From an uncultured Brevundimonas sp. (lineage in GTDB: Bacteria > Pseudomonadota > Alphaproteobacteria > Caulobacterales > Caulobacteraceae), in the NCBI GenBank assembly GCA_946481425.1, contig CAMLNT010000106.1:1-7645 (forward strand): a stretch of DNA of 7,645 bases, given 5' to 3'. A program made the translations under genes and the position numbers. The number at the start of each line of letters is the position of its first letter. The first letter of the stretch is position 1. The notes below the pieces were generated by a model. That model was given only the letters and a program-made list of their open reading frames with translations. It was not told the DNA's origin and did not search any database. Positions 1-6,132 of the stretch are shown here, in pieces.

Positions 1-2112
1 CGCTTCGCCTGGAGCCCGTCTGCCGTGCTCTACCAGGGACTGGCGCTCGCCTTCAACGATCTGCAGGCCGCCGGGGCCGGGGAGGGCGTGGAGGCGACCG
101 GCGGGCTGGCCCTGTCCGCCGACGCCCTGTCGCAGGACCAGCTGACCCTGACCGGTGTCACCGGGGTGTTCGACCTTCAGTCGAGCCATTCGGGCGCCAG
201 CCTGACGACCCTGACCGGCGGCGTGCGCGCCGCGGGCGGACGCTGGCCGATCCTCGGTCCCATCGGGGCCGGCGACGTTCCCGAGCAGGCGACGATCAAG
301 CGCGCGCTCCAGGCTTTCACGCTCGACGCGCCCGGCCTGTCGATCCGCACCGGCACGCCGGGGACGCAAGTCCTGCTCGAGCGACCGGCGGTGATCCGCC
401 CTGCGGCGGGCGGCGAGATCCTGGTCACGCCGCGCGCCGGACAACCGCTCTACGGCGCGGCGCCCGAGGCGTCCGGCGGCGGCGGCTTCCTGATGCGCAT
501 TTCCGGAGGCGGCCTGCCCCAGGCCCAAGTGGACGTCAGCCGCTATCAGATGGCCGACGGCATCATCGCCCGGCTCAGCGGCGCGGCGGAGTTCGACTTC
601 GGGCTGGCGCGCGACGCTTCGCTGAGCACCGACGGCCTGCTGCGGATCGCCGATGGCCGGACCAGCTTTGTCCCGGTCGGCTGTTCGCCCTTCACCGCGG
701 GCCTGCTGGAGCTGGGCGAGAACGACGTGTCCGATGTTTCGGCCAGCCTGTGTCCGGTCTCCGGCGCCCCCCTGCTGACGATCGCCGACGGCTGGCGCTT
801 CGAGGCGCAGGCCCAGGCGCTCCAGGCCACCGCGCCTTTCCTGGGCATGCGGGTTTCCGACGCCTCCGGCCGCGTCTCGGCGCGCGACCCGGGCGGCAAC
901 CTGGCCATCGACGCCCAGATCGCCGACGGCCTCATCGTCGACACCGAACAGCTCACCCGCTTCCATCCGCTGCGTGGCGCGGGCCGGGTGGGCCTGTCCG
1001 GTCAGATCTGGTCCGGCGCGCTCCAGCTGCGCGACACGACGCGCGGCCAGCGCGTCGCGGACGTCACCATCACCCACTCCGGCCTCAGCGAAAGCGGCGG
1101 CGTCGAGATCGATGCGACGGGCCTGGGCTTCTCGCCCGAGGGCCTGCAACCGGCGCACATCAGCCCGCTGCCGGTCCGCTTCGTCGGCAATCAGGTCTCC
1201 GGGCCCGCCGACTTCACCGGCTTCTTCCGCTGGACGCCGGACGGCGCGACCAGCGGCGGCCGCTTCTCGACGACCGGCCTGGACTTCACCAGCCCCGTCG
1301 GAGCCGTGACCCAGGCGCGCGGGACGATCGACTTCGTGAGCCTGACCCCGCTCGTCACCGCGCCGGGCCAGAGCCTGACGGCACAGTCCATCGACGCCTT
1401 CCTGCCGATCGCGGACGCAGACATCGATTTCGAGCTGCGCCCGACCAGCGTGGTTGTCTCGGGCGGCCGCGTGGCGGTGGCCGGCGGCTTCGCCAGTCTC
1501 GAGCCGGTCGAGATTCCGTTCGATCCCAACACCGCCTGGGAGGGCGTCCTGGTGCTCGAGAACGTCCAGCTCGGAGAGGTCTTTACCCGTTCCGGCTTCG
1601 CGGAAAGCGTCCAGCTCGACGCTGTCGTCTCGGGCCGGCTGCCGTTCGTCTATGGCCCCAACGGGGTGACCATCATCGACGGCGAAATCTCGGCCGTGCA
1701 GCCCGGCCGCCTGTCGATCGCCAGAGAAGCCCTGACCGGCATGGCCGCCGAAGGCGGTGGCGAGCAGGTTCCGCCCAACACGGTCCAGGACTTCGCCTAT
1801 CAGGCGCTCGAGAACCTCTGGTTCGACCAGCTCGACGCCGAGCTGAACAGTCTGCCGGAGGGCCGCCTGGGCATCCTCTTCACCATCCATGGCCGACACG
1901 ATCCGCCGGTCGAGCAGGAGATCCGCCTCACCCTGTCGGAAATCATCCAGCGCGACTTCCTCAATCGCGTCCTGCCGCTGCCCTCCGGCACCGAGATCAA
2001 TCTGACGCTGGACACCTCCTTCAACCTCGATCAACTGATCGAGGACCTGATGGAAATCCAGCGGGCCAGAAGCGCAGGCCGTTCAGACACCATTCAGCCC
2101 GAGGGACGTTAG
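1..2112 (+). CDS. ydbH: YdbH family intermembrane phospholipid transport protein (AsmA-like), 5'-truncated by window edge
   Basis: The reading frame is open from base 1 to the TAG at 2110-2112, giving 703 visible residues. The GTG at 25 is only an internal in-frame codon, so the true start and the expected N-terminal membrane anchor lie outside the window. The visible part is rich in short beta-strand-like segments with frequent Gly, Asp and Thr, as expected for the long beta-groove of AsmA-like proteins. The last ~200 residues match the YdbH C-terminal ("dicarboxylate transport") domain, including the ending with EIRLTLSEIIQRDFLNRVLP and then a helical, charged tail. Two cysteines, encoded at 682-684 and 751-753 and 23 residues apart, could form a disulfide in the periplasm. 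In E. coli, YdbH, TamB and YhdP act redundantly in moving phospholipids from inner to outer membrane. The ynbE and ydbL genes directly downstream are the classic partners and strongly support the call. Confidence 0.9.
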   Translation, partial: RFAWSPSAVLYQGLALAFNDLQAAGAGEGVEATGGLALSADALSQDQLTLTGVTGVFDLQSSHSGASLTTLTGGVRAAGGRWPILGPIGAGDVPEQATIKRALQAFTLDAPGLSIRTGTPGTQVLLERPAVIRPAAGGEILVTPRAGQPLYGAAPEASGGGGFLMRISGGGLPQAQVDVSRYQMADGIIARLSGAAEFDFGLARDASLSTDGLLRIADGRTSFVPVGCSPFTAGLLELGENDVSDVSASLCPVSGAPLLTIADGWRFEAQAQALQATAPFLGMRVSDASGRVSARDPGGNLAIDAQIADGLIVDTEQLTRFHPLRGAGRVGLSGQIWSGALQLRDTTRGQRVADVTITHSGLSESGGVEIDATGLGFSPEGLQPAHISPLPVRFVGNQVSGPADFTGFFRWTPDGATSGGRFSTTGLDFTSPVGAVTQARGTIDFVSLTPLVTAPGQSLTAQSIDAFLPIADADIDFELRPTSVVVSGGRVAVAGGFASLEPVEIPFDPNTAWEGVLVLENVQLGEVFTRSGFAESVQLDAVVSGRLPFVYGPNGVTIIDGEISAVQPGRLSIAREALTGMAAEGGGEQVPPNTVQDFAYQALENLWFDQLDAELNSLPEGRLGILFTIHGRHDPPVEQEIRLTLSEIIQRDFLNRVLPLPSGTEINLTLDTSFNLDQLIEDLMEIQRARSAGRSDTIQPEGR

Positions 2113-2139
2113 ATCCCCCGTGAAAGGAGACGTCAGGTC

Positions 2140-2325
2140 ATGACGAGAACCGAAGCCGCCGTCGCCGCCGCCATCGCCCTGGTGATGACCGGTGTGGCCT
2201 GTACGCCGACGATCCGGGTCCAGGTGGACCCGATCACCATCTACGCCAAGCTCGACGCTGACGTGCGCATTCGCCTCGACGAGGAAGTGCGTGAGCTGAT
2301 CGAGCAGAACCCCGACCTGTTCTGA
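2140..2325 (+). CDS. ynbE: YnbE family outer-membrane lipoprotein, partner of YdbH
   Basis: This small protein has 61 residues, close to the E. coli YnbE length. It has a short hydrophobic signal (about residues 6-20) followed by Cys21 in the context TGVACTPT. CTP plus a PITI segment and the terminal NPDLF are family hallmarks. Signal peptidase II would leave a lipidated mature protein of about 41 residues. In E. coli, YnbE sits in the outer membrane and docks on the C-terminus of YdbH to complete a bridge between the membranes. The start is set by an AAAGGAG ribosome site at 2123-2129, 10 nt before the ATG, and an in-frame stop at 2110 leaves no upstream ATG, GTG or TTG. The gene begins 27 nt after ydbH and ends 10 nt before ydbL, so the three are probably co-transcribed. 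Two oddities: the n-region (MTRTE) has little positive charge, and the lipobox has Gly at -3 rather than the usual Leu. Confidence 0.88.
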   Translation: MTRTEAAVAAAIALVMTGVACTPTIRVQVDPITIYAKLDADVRIRLDEEVRELIEQNPDLF

Positions 2326-2335
2326 GGAGGAGGTC

Positions 2336-2719
2336 ATGATGTCCAAACGCGTTCTTATCGCTCTCACCGCCGCCGGCATCGCTGCCGTCGCCGCGGCCCC
2401 CGCCATCGCCAATGCGGCCTCGGCCGTCGTCTCGCGCCAGTCGGCCCAGGCGGTGGTCAATCAGGCCAAGGCCGACGGCATCGTCGGCGAGATGGCCGAC
2501 GGCTACGTCGGGGTCCGCCTTGAGGGCGAGATGACCTCGGCCATCCGCGCCGCCATGGCCGAGATGAACGCCGGTCGCGCCGAACTCTATCGGCGCGCGG
2601 CTCAGGCGGCCGGCACCGACACCGCCGCCGCCGGGGCTTCGTCCTTCCAGCAGCGCTTCAGCTCGATCCCGTCGGGTCACTGGTATCGCGACGCCGGCGG
2701 GACCTGGCGTCAGAAGTAA
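2336..2719 (+). CDS. ydbL: YdbL family periplasmic protein (DUF1318)
   Basis: The protein has 127 residues from the first of two consecutive ATGs (126 from the second, at 2339). A Sec signal peptide is clear: MMSKR, a hydrophobic Ala-rich core to about residue 24, and an ANA site predicting cleavage after residue 27. The mature part carries the DUF1318 pattern: QAKADGIVGEMADGYVG (about 43-59), then MNAGRAELYRRAA (about 77-89), and a C-terminal tryptophan-containing tail (GHWYRD, GTWRQK). In E. coli, YdbL is a periplasmic accessory factor that modulates the YdbH-YnbE bridge; that role here is inferred from family and order. A GGAGGAGG stretch at 2326-2333 directly follows the ynbE stop and could serve either ATG, so the exact start is uncertain by one codon. 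This is the last gene of the operon and ends 3 nt from the convergent hydrolase. Confidence 0.88.
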   Translation: MMSKRVLIALTAAGIAAVAAAPAIANAASAVVSRQSAQAVVNQAKADGIVGEMADGYVGVRLEGEMTSAIRAAMAEMNAGRAELYRRAAQAAGTDTAAAGASSFQQRFSSIPSGHWYRDAGGTWRQK

Positions 2720-2722
2720 CGG

Positions 2723-3469
2723 CTAGCCGAGGCCTCGAGCCTCGGCGACCGTCGCGATCAGCCTGTCGAGGTCCTGCGGCCGCGACAGGCGGTGATCGCC
2801 GTCCTTGATCAGCGAGAACACCACGTCATCGCTTTCGATCTTGTCGGCCAGATCGAGCGCGTGCCGCCACGGCACTGGCTCGTCCAACGCGCCCTGCAGC
2901 ACCCGCACCGGGCAGGTGATCGCCACCGGTCCGTCCAGGAGGCTCCAGGTCCGGGCCTCCTCGAAGAACAGCCGCGTCAGGTCGTGTGCGCCAGTCCCGT
3001 CGACGACAGGGTGGGCGCCGTTCTCCATGATGGCCTGCCGGGCCGTCTCGCTGAGCGACGGCCACATCAACCGTTGTGCGAAGTCCGCCGCCGGCGCGAT
3101 CAGGACCATGGCCGACACCCGCTCCGGCCGCGCCACCGCCGCCAGGCAACTGACCCAGCCCCCCATCGACGATCCGACCAGCACGACCGGTTCGTCGATC
3201 TGGTCGATGACGGCGATCAGGTCCTCGCGCCATCGCCCGATCGTGGCCTGCGACCAGTCCCCGGACGACGCGCCGTGCGCGAAATGGTCGTAGCGGAGAT
3301 AGGTCCAGCCTGCCGCCTTCGCCGCCTCGGCAAGGGCCTCGGCCTTCGTCCCGCCCATGTCCGAGCGCCAGCCGCCGACCCAGATCACCGTCGGGCCTGA
3401 CCCTTCGACGCGCCGCCACGCCAGCCGTTCGCCGTCGGGCCGGTCCAGAAAGCCGGAGGTTTCGGTCAT
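2723..3469 (-). CDS. Alpha/beta hydrolase, ABHD10-like (esterase/thioesterase type)
   Basis: The protein has 248 residues on the minus strand, with ATG at 3469-3467 and TAG at 2725-2723. The full catalytic triad is visible: Ser101 in the nucleophile elbow GSSMGG (99-104), Asp196 in ALDEPVPW, and His226 in DGDHRLSRPQDL. The strand carrying VIWVGGWRSDMGGTKA (28-43) and the RYDHFAHGASSGDW segment (59-72) match the compact, lid-poor alpha/beta hydrolases related to ABHD10. Human ABHD10 hydrolyses thioesters (depalmitoylation) and acyl-glucuronides, but the substrate of bacterial members is not established and cannot be read from the sequence. No signal peptide is seen, so it should be cytoplasmic. 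A weak GGAA lies about 7 nt upstream of the start. The gene is divergent from the GT4 operon, so a link to LPS synthesis is not implied. Fold and triad are certain; function is open. Confidence 0.88.
   Translation of the reverse strand: MTETSGFLDRPDGERLAWRRVEGSGPTVIWVGGWRSDMGGTKAEALAEAAKAAGWTYLRYDHFAHGASSGDWSQATIGRWREDLIAVIDQIDEPVVLVGSSMGGWVSCLAAVARPERVSAMVLIAPAADFAQRLMWPSLSETARQAIMENGAHPVVDGTGAHDLTRLFFEEARTWSLLDGPVAITCPVRVLQGALDEPVPWRHALDLADKIESDDVVFSLIKDGDHRLSRPQDLDRLIATVAEARGLG
2726..2746. terminator. Perfect hairpin at the convergent ydbL / hydrolase 3' ends (possible bidirectional terminator)
   Basis: GCCGAGGC at 2726-2733 pairs perfectly with GCCTCGGC at 2739-2746 around a 5-nt loop. 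It begins 7 nt after the ydbL stop and covers the last codons of the hydrolase gene on the other strand. Position and strength suit a terminator for both converging units. Neither strand has a T-run after the stem, so a classical intrinsic terminator is not shown; it may only pause polymerase or protect 3' ends. Part of the symmetry could come from Arg/Gly/Leu/Ala codons in a GC-rich gene. Confidence 0.35.
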
Positions 3470-3480
3470 CGCTCAGTTCC

Positions 3481-3486
3481 GATAAT
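3481..3486 (+). promoter_or_regulatory. Candidate -10 element (GATAAT) for the glycosyltransferase operon, possibly leaderless
   Basis: GATAAT at 3481-3486 matches five of six bases of TATAAT in an otherwise GC-rich 25-nt gap between two divergent start codons. Its 3' end is 8 nt before the GTG at 3495, so transcription would begin at or within a few bases of the start codon. The -35 region (around 3459-3465, GTTTCGG) is poor, which weakens the call. On the minus strand, almost the same bases read GATTAT (3487-3482), a 4-of-6 match that could serve the hydrolase. Confidence 0.4.
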
Positions 3487-3494
3487 CACGCGGG

Positions 3495-4670
3495 GTGATT
3501 TCCCTGCCCCGAGACTTCGTCCTGCTGCAAGTGGTCCCGGAGCTGAACGCCGGGGGCGTCGAACGCACGGCCCTCGATGTGTCCCGGGCGGTGGTCGAGG
3601 CCGGCGGGACGTCCCTGATCGCTTCCGCCGGCGGCCGACTGGAGGAAGAGCTTGCTGCCCACGGCGGTGAGCTGGTCCGCCTGCCGGTCCAGTCCAAGAG
3701 CCCTCTGACCATTGGGCTGAACCTGTTTCGCCTGCGGCAGGTGATCCGGGAGCGCGGCGTGAAGCTGGTCCACGTCCGCTCGCGCGCGCCGGCGCTTTCG
3801 GCCATCCCGGCGGCGCGGCTCGCGGGGGTGCCTGCGGTGACCACCTATCACGGCGTCTACAACGCCCGCTCGGGCCTGAAGCGCTGGTACAATGGCGTCA
3901 TGACCCGCGGGCGCCGGGTGATCGCCAACTCGGACTTCACCCGGCGGCACATCCTCGAGACCTATCCGATAGACCCTCGTCTGGTGACGGCGGTGCCTCG
4001 CGGCACGGACCTGAAGCGCTTCGATCCCGCCGCCGTCTCGCCCGAGCGTGTGGCCGCCGCCCGCGCCGCCTTCGGCATCGGCCCCAGCGAGCGGCGCACC
4101 GTGTTCCTGCTGGCCGCTCGCCTGACCCGCTGGAAGGGCCAGTTGCTGGCTGTCGAGGCTGCGCGCCGTCTCAAGGAGCAGGGCCGGGCTGACTTCCTGT
4201 TGATCATGGTCGGTGACCATCAGGGCCGCATAGCCTACCGCGCCGAGATCGAGGGCGCCCTGGCCTCGGCCGATCTGGACGACCGCGCCGCCGTCGCCGG
4301 CCATTTCGCCGACATGCCGGCCGCCTGGCTGGCCTCGGATGTCGCCCTGGTCCCGTCGCTTGACCCGGAAGCGTTCGGCCGCACTGCGGTCGAGCCCCAG
4401 CTGATGGGCCGGCCGGTAATCGTCGCCGCCCACGGCGCGCCGGTCGACACCGTTATCGACGACGAGACCGGCTGGCATCACCGCCCCAACGACGCCGAGG
4501 ACCTTGCCCGGCGGATGCTTCAGGCGCTGGACGCAGGGCCGGAGCGTCGTCGCGCCATGGGCCGAGCCGGCATGGCCCGCGCGCGCGAACTCTACTCCGT
4601 CGACGCCATGCTCGCCGGCACCTTCGAGGTCTATCGCGAGGTGCTGGAAGAAGCCTGGGAGCAGGGCTAG
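3495..4670 (+). CDS. GT4-family glycosyltransferase (GT-B fold), probable LPS core/outer sugar transferase
   Basis: The protein has 391 residues and two Rossmann-like halves. The N-terminal half opens with strand FVLLQVVPEL and the acceptor-side glycine motif NAGGVERT (18-25). VPRGTD at 167-172 leads into the second half, which holds the donor-site motif AARLTRWKGQ (207-216, Arg209 and Lys214) and the EX7E motif typical of retaining GT4 enzymes, Glu292 and Glu300 in EAFGRTAVE. It should transfer a sugar from a nucleotide donor to a growing glycan at the cytoplasmic face of the inner membrane; donor and acceptor cannot be told. The start is GTG: an in-frame stop at 3483 leaves no upstream ATG, GTG or TTG, and the next GTG (3531) would remove the first beta strand. 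There is no Shine-Dalgarno sequence before it. It is followed after 9 nt by DUF6165 and then GT9, which suggests LPS assembly. Confidence 0.88.
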   Translation: MISLPRDFVLLQVVPELNAGGVERTALDVSRAVVEAGGTSLIASAGGRLEEELAAHGGELVRLPVQSKSPLTIGLNLFRLRQVIRERGVKLVHVRSRAPALSAIPAARLAGVPAVTTYHGVYNARSGLKRWYNGVMTRGRRVIANSDFTRRHILETYPIDPRLVTAVPRGTDLKRFDPAAVSPERVAAARAAFGIGPSERRTVFLLAARLTRWKGQLLAVEAARRLKEQGRADFLLIMVGDHQGRIAYRAEIEGALASADLDDRAAVAGHFADMPAAWLASDVALVPSLDPEAFGRTAVEPQLMGRPVIVAAHGAPVDTVIDDETGWHHRPNDAEDLARRMLQALDAGPERRRAMGRAGMARARELYSVDAMLAGTFEVYREVLEEAWEQG

Positions 4671-4679
4671 GCTCGGATC

Positions 4680-5057
4680 ATGGAAATCCTCGCGCCCATC
4701 TCCGTGGGCGAACTGATCGACAAGATCACCATCCTGCGCATCAAGAGCCGTCGGATCGCCGATCCGGCGAAGCTGGCCAATGTCGGCCGCGAATTGGCCA
4801 GGCTGGAGGCGCTTCGGTCAGGTCTTCCCGAGGACGGCGACTTCCTCTCCCTGGTTGACCAGCTCGAGGCGGTCAACGCGACCCTGTGGGACATCGAGGA
4901 GGCCAAGCGCGCCCACGAGCGGGAGGGGCGCTTCGACGACGCCTTCGTCGACCTCGCCCGTCAGGTCTATCTGAAGAACGACCATCGCGCCGCGCTCAAG
5001 AGGGCCCTGAACGAACGCGCCGGGTCGGCCATCGTCGAAGAGAAATCCTATGGCTGA
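4680..5057 (+). CDS. DUF6165 family protein of unknown function, embedded in a glycosyltransferase operon
   Basis: This is a 125-residue cytoplasmic-type protein without signal peptide or membrane segment. It starts MEILAPISVGELIDKITIL, the recognisable N-terminus of the DUF6165 family. The remainder is strongly helical and charged: repeated Leu/Ile with Lys, Arg, Glu and Asp in about residues 18-60, a VNATLWDIEEAKR segment near 64-76, and a VYLKNDHRAALKRALNE helix near 97-113, ending with EEKSYG. No catalytic motif of a known enzyme class is visible. The gene begins 9 nt after the GT4 stop, and its 3' end overlaps the GT9 start by 8 nt, so all three are probably translated as a coupled unit. 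From context it may assist sugar transfer, for example as an adaptor or by acting on a sugar intermediate, but this is guesswork. Family membership is recognised by sequence similarity from memory. Confidence 0.85.
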   Translation: MEILAPISVGELIDKITILRIKSRRIADPAKLANVGRELARLEALRSGLPEDGDFLSLVDQLEAVNATLWDIEEAKRAHEREGRFDDAFVDLARQVYLKNDHRAALKRALNERAGSAIVEEKSYG

Positions 5058-6042
5058 GCCGGCGGCCCGGGTCCGGCGCAGCCTGTTCATAACCAACACC
5101 CGGATCGGCGACGCCATCCTGACGACGGGCCTGCTCGAGGCCCTGCACGCAGAGGACCCCGAGGCCCGCTGGACGGTCGTGGCCGGCCCCGTGGCCGCGC
5201 CGCTGTTCGCGGAGACGCCTTTTGTCGAACGGGTCATTCCGCTCACCAAGCTTCGGCTCAGCGCGCACTGGCTGCTGCTCTGGTCGCGGCTCGTGGGCAC
5301 ATCGTGGGACACGGTGGTTGATCTGAGGGGTTCGGCGATCTCGCGCCTTCTGCCCGCGCGCCGTCGTTTCCTTCGTCGGTCGATCCGCGCCGATCATCGC
5401 CACAAGGTCGTCCAGGCCGCCGCCGTCATCGGGCGCGAGGCCCAGCCGCCGTCGCCCCGTCTGCGGCTGTCGGAAGCAACTCGCGCCGCTGCGCTCGCAA
5501 GCCTCCCGGCTGGACCGATCCTGGCCCTGTCGCCCTCGGCCAACCGGATCGGCAAGACCTGGCCGCTGGACCGCTTCATCGCCTTGATGGATCGGCTGAC
5601 GTCGCCCGGCGCGCCCTTGGCCGGCTGGGCCGTCGCCGTCCTCGGCGGGCCGGACGAGCGAGACGCGGCCCGCGCGCTGTCCGAAAGCCTGCCCGGACGC
5701 GACATCCGGGATGTGACCGGAGAGGGCCTGCTGGCCACGGCCGCCCTGCTGGAACGCGCCAACCTCTTTGTCGGCAACGATTCCGGCCTGATGCACATGG
5801 CCGCTGCCATGGACTGTCCGGTGGTCGCCCTTTTCGGTCCGACGGACGAGCGGCTTTATGGGCCCTGGACGCCTAACCGTCGTCTGGTGCGGGCCGAGGC
5901 GGAGGTCGTGACCTTCGGTTCCACGTCCCGCACGGTGTCGGAGACCCAGACCCAGATGCTCGGAATCACGGTCGATCAGGCGCTTGAGGCCGTTCTCGAC
6001 CTCGCCGCGACCTTGCCAGACAGGGGCTCGCGGGCCATATAG
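5050..6042 (+). CDS. Glycosyltransferase family 9 protein (heptosyltransferase-like, LPS biosynthesis)
   Basis: The protein has 330 residues with the GT9 (WaaC/WaaF-type, GT-B fold) layout. The N-terminal NTRIGDAILTTGLLEAL carries Asp21, the counterpart of the catalytic Asp near the N-terminus of WaaC. The donor-binding half has LSPSANRIGKTWPLDRF (160-176, with Lys169), then VGNDSGLMHMAAAM (241-254, with Asp244) and ALFGPTDERLYGPW (about 260-273). These are the standard positions for contacts to ADP-heptose or a similar donor. It should add a sugar to lipid A-core on the cytoplasmic side of the inner membrane. GT9 also includes non-heptose transferases, so the sugar is not certain. The ATG sits inside the end of DUF6165 (8-nt overlap), with a GAAGAG ribosome site about 7 nt upstream. 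It is the last gene of the operon. The stop codon overlaps the candidate -10 box of the infC promoter. Confidence 0.9.
   Translation: MAEPAARVRRSLFITNTRIGDAILTTGLLEALHAEDPEARWTVVAGPVAAPLFAETPFVERVIPLTKLRLSAHWLLLWSRLVGTSWDTVVDLRGSAISRLLPARRRFLRRSIRADHRHKVVQAAAVIGREAQPPSPRLRLSEATRAAALASLPAGPILALSPSANRIGKTWPLDRFIALMDRLTSPGAPLAGWAVAVLGGPDERDAARALSESLPGRDIRDVTGEGLLATAALLERANLFVGNDSGLMHMAAAMDCPVVALFGPTDERLYGPWTPNRRLVRAEAEVVTFGSTSRTVSETQTQMLGITVDQALEAVLDLAATLPDRGSRAI
6013..6041 (+). promoter_or_regulatory. Candidate sigma-70-type promoter for infC
   Basis: TTGCCA at 6013-6018 and CATATA at 6036-6041 are separated by 17 bp. The second box, read with its flank as GCCATATA, partly fits the GCTANAWC -10 consensus of Caulobacter housekeeping promoters, and TTGCCA partly fits TTGACG. 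Transcription would start near 6048, leaving a leader of about 80 nt before the infC start. The boxes lie in the last codons of the GT9 gene. Neither box is a perfect match, so read-through from the GT9 operon is also possible. Confidence 0.4.
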
Positions 6043-6061
6043 GGCGGTCCCGATCCTGCGC

Positions 6062-6087
6062 CGGACGCGCATACTTTCGCGCATCCG
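6062..6087 (+). other. Hairpin in the infC leader
   Basis: CGGA-C-GCGC at 6062-6070 pairs with GCGC-A-TCCG at 6079-6087 around an 8-nt loop: eight base pairs with one C/A mismatch. It lies in the 87-nt gap between GT9 and infC, about 28 nt upstream of the Shine-Dalgarno sequence. There is no T-run after it, so it is not a standard terminator for the upstream operon. It could be a leader structure affecting infC expression or mRNA stability. GC-rich DNA forms such stems by chance fairly often. Confidence 0.35.
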
Positions 6088-6115
6088 CCAGGCCCGGAGC
6101 TTCATCAACGACCCC

Positions 6116-6132
6116 AGGAGTCGAAGCCTATT
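6116..6132 (+). promoter_or_regulatory. infC: Ribosome binding site and ATT start codon of infC
   Basis: AGGAG at 6116-6120 is followed by 9 nt and then ATT at 6130-6132, which is in frame with infC. The spacing is ideal for ATT but is 21 nt for the ATG at 6142, too long to use. The Shine-Dalgarno sequence also falls in the 19-nt loop of a possible small stem, GCTTC (6099-6103) with GAAGC (6123-6127). AUU is the well-known rare start codon of E. coli infC, where IF-3 represses its own translation by rejecting non-canonical starts. Confidence 0.8.

Noticed and set aside
25..27. GTG as the start of the ydbH-like gene
   Set aside because: The frame is open to base 1, the N-terminal anchor is missing and no ribosome site precedes the GTG. 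The gene simply runs in from outside the window.
750..2123. 457-codon open frame on the + strand overlapping ydbH in another frame
   Set aside because: It is Arg/Pro/Gly-rich with no recognisable domain, typical of an out-of-frame reading of GC-rich coding DNA. The ydbH frame across the same bases is clearly family-like.
3486..4481. 331-codon open frame on the - strand opposite GT4
   Set aside because: The GT4 gene carries the full EX7E and donor-site motifs. The antisense frame has shadow-type composition.
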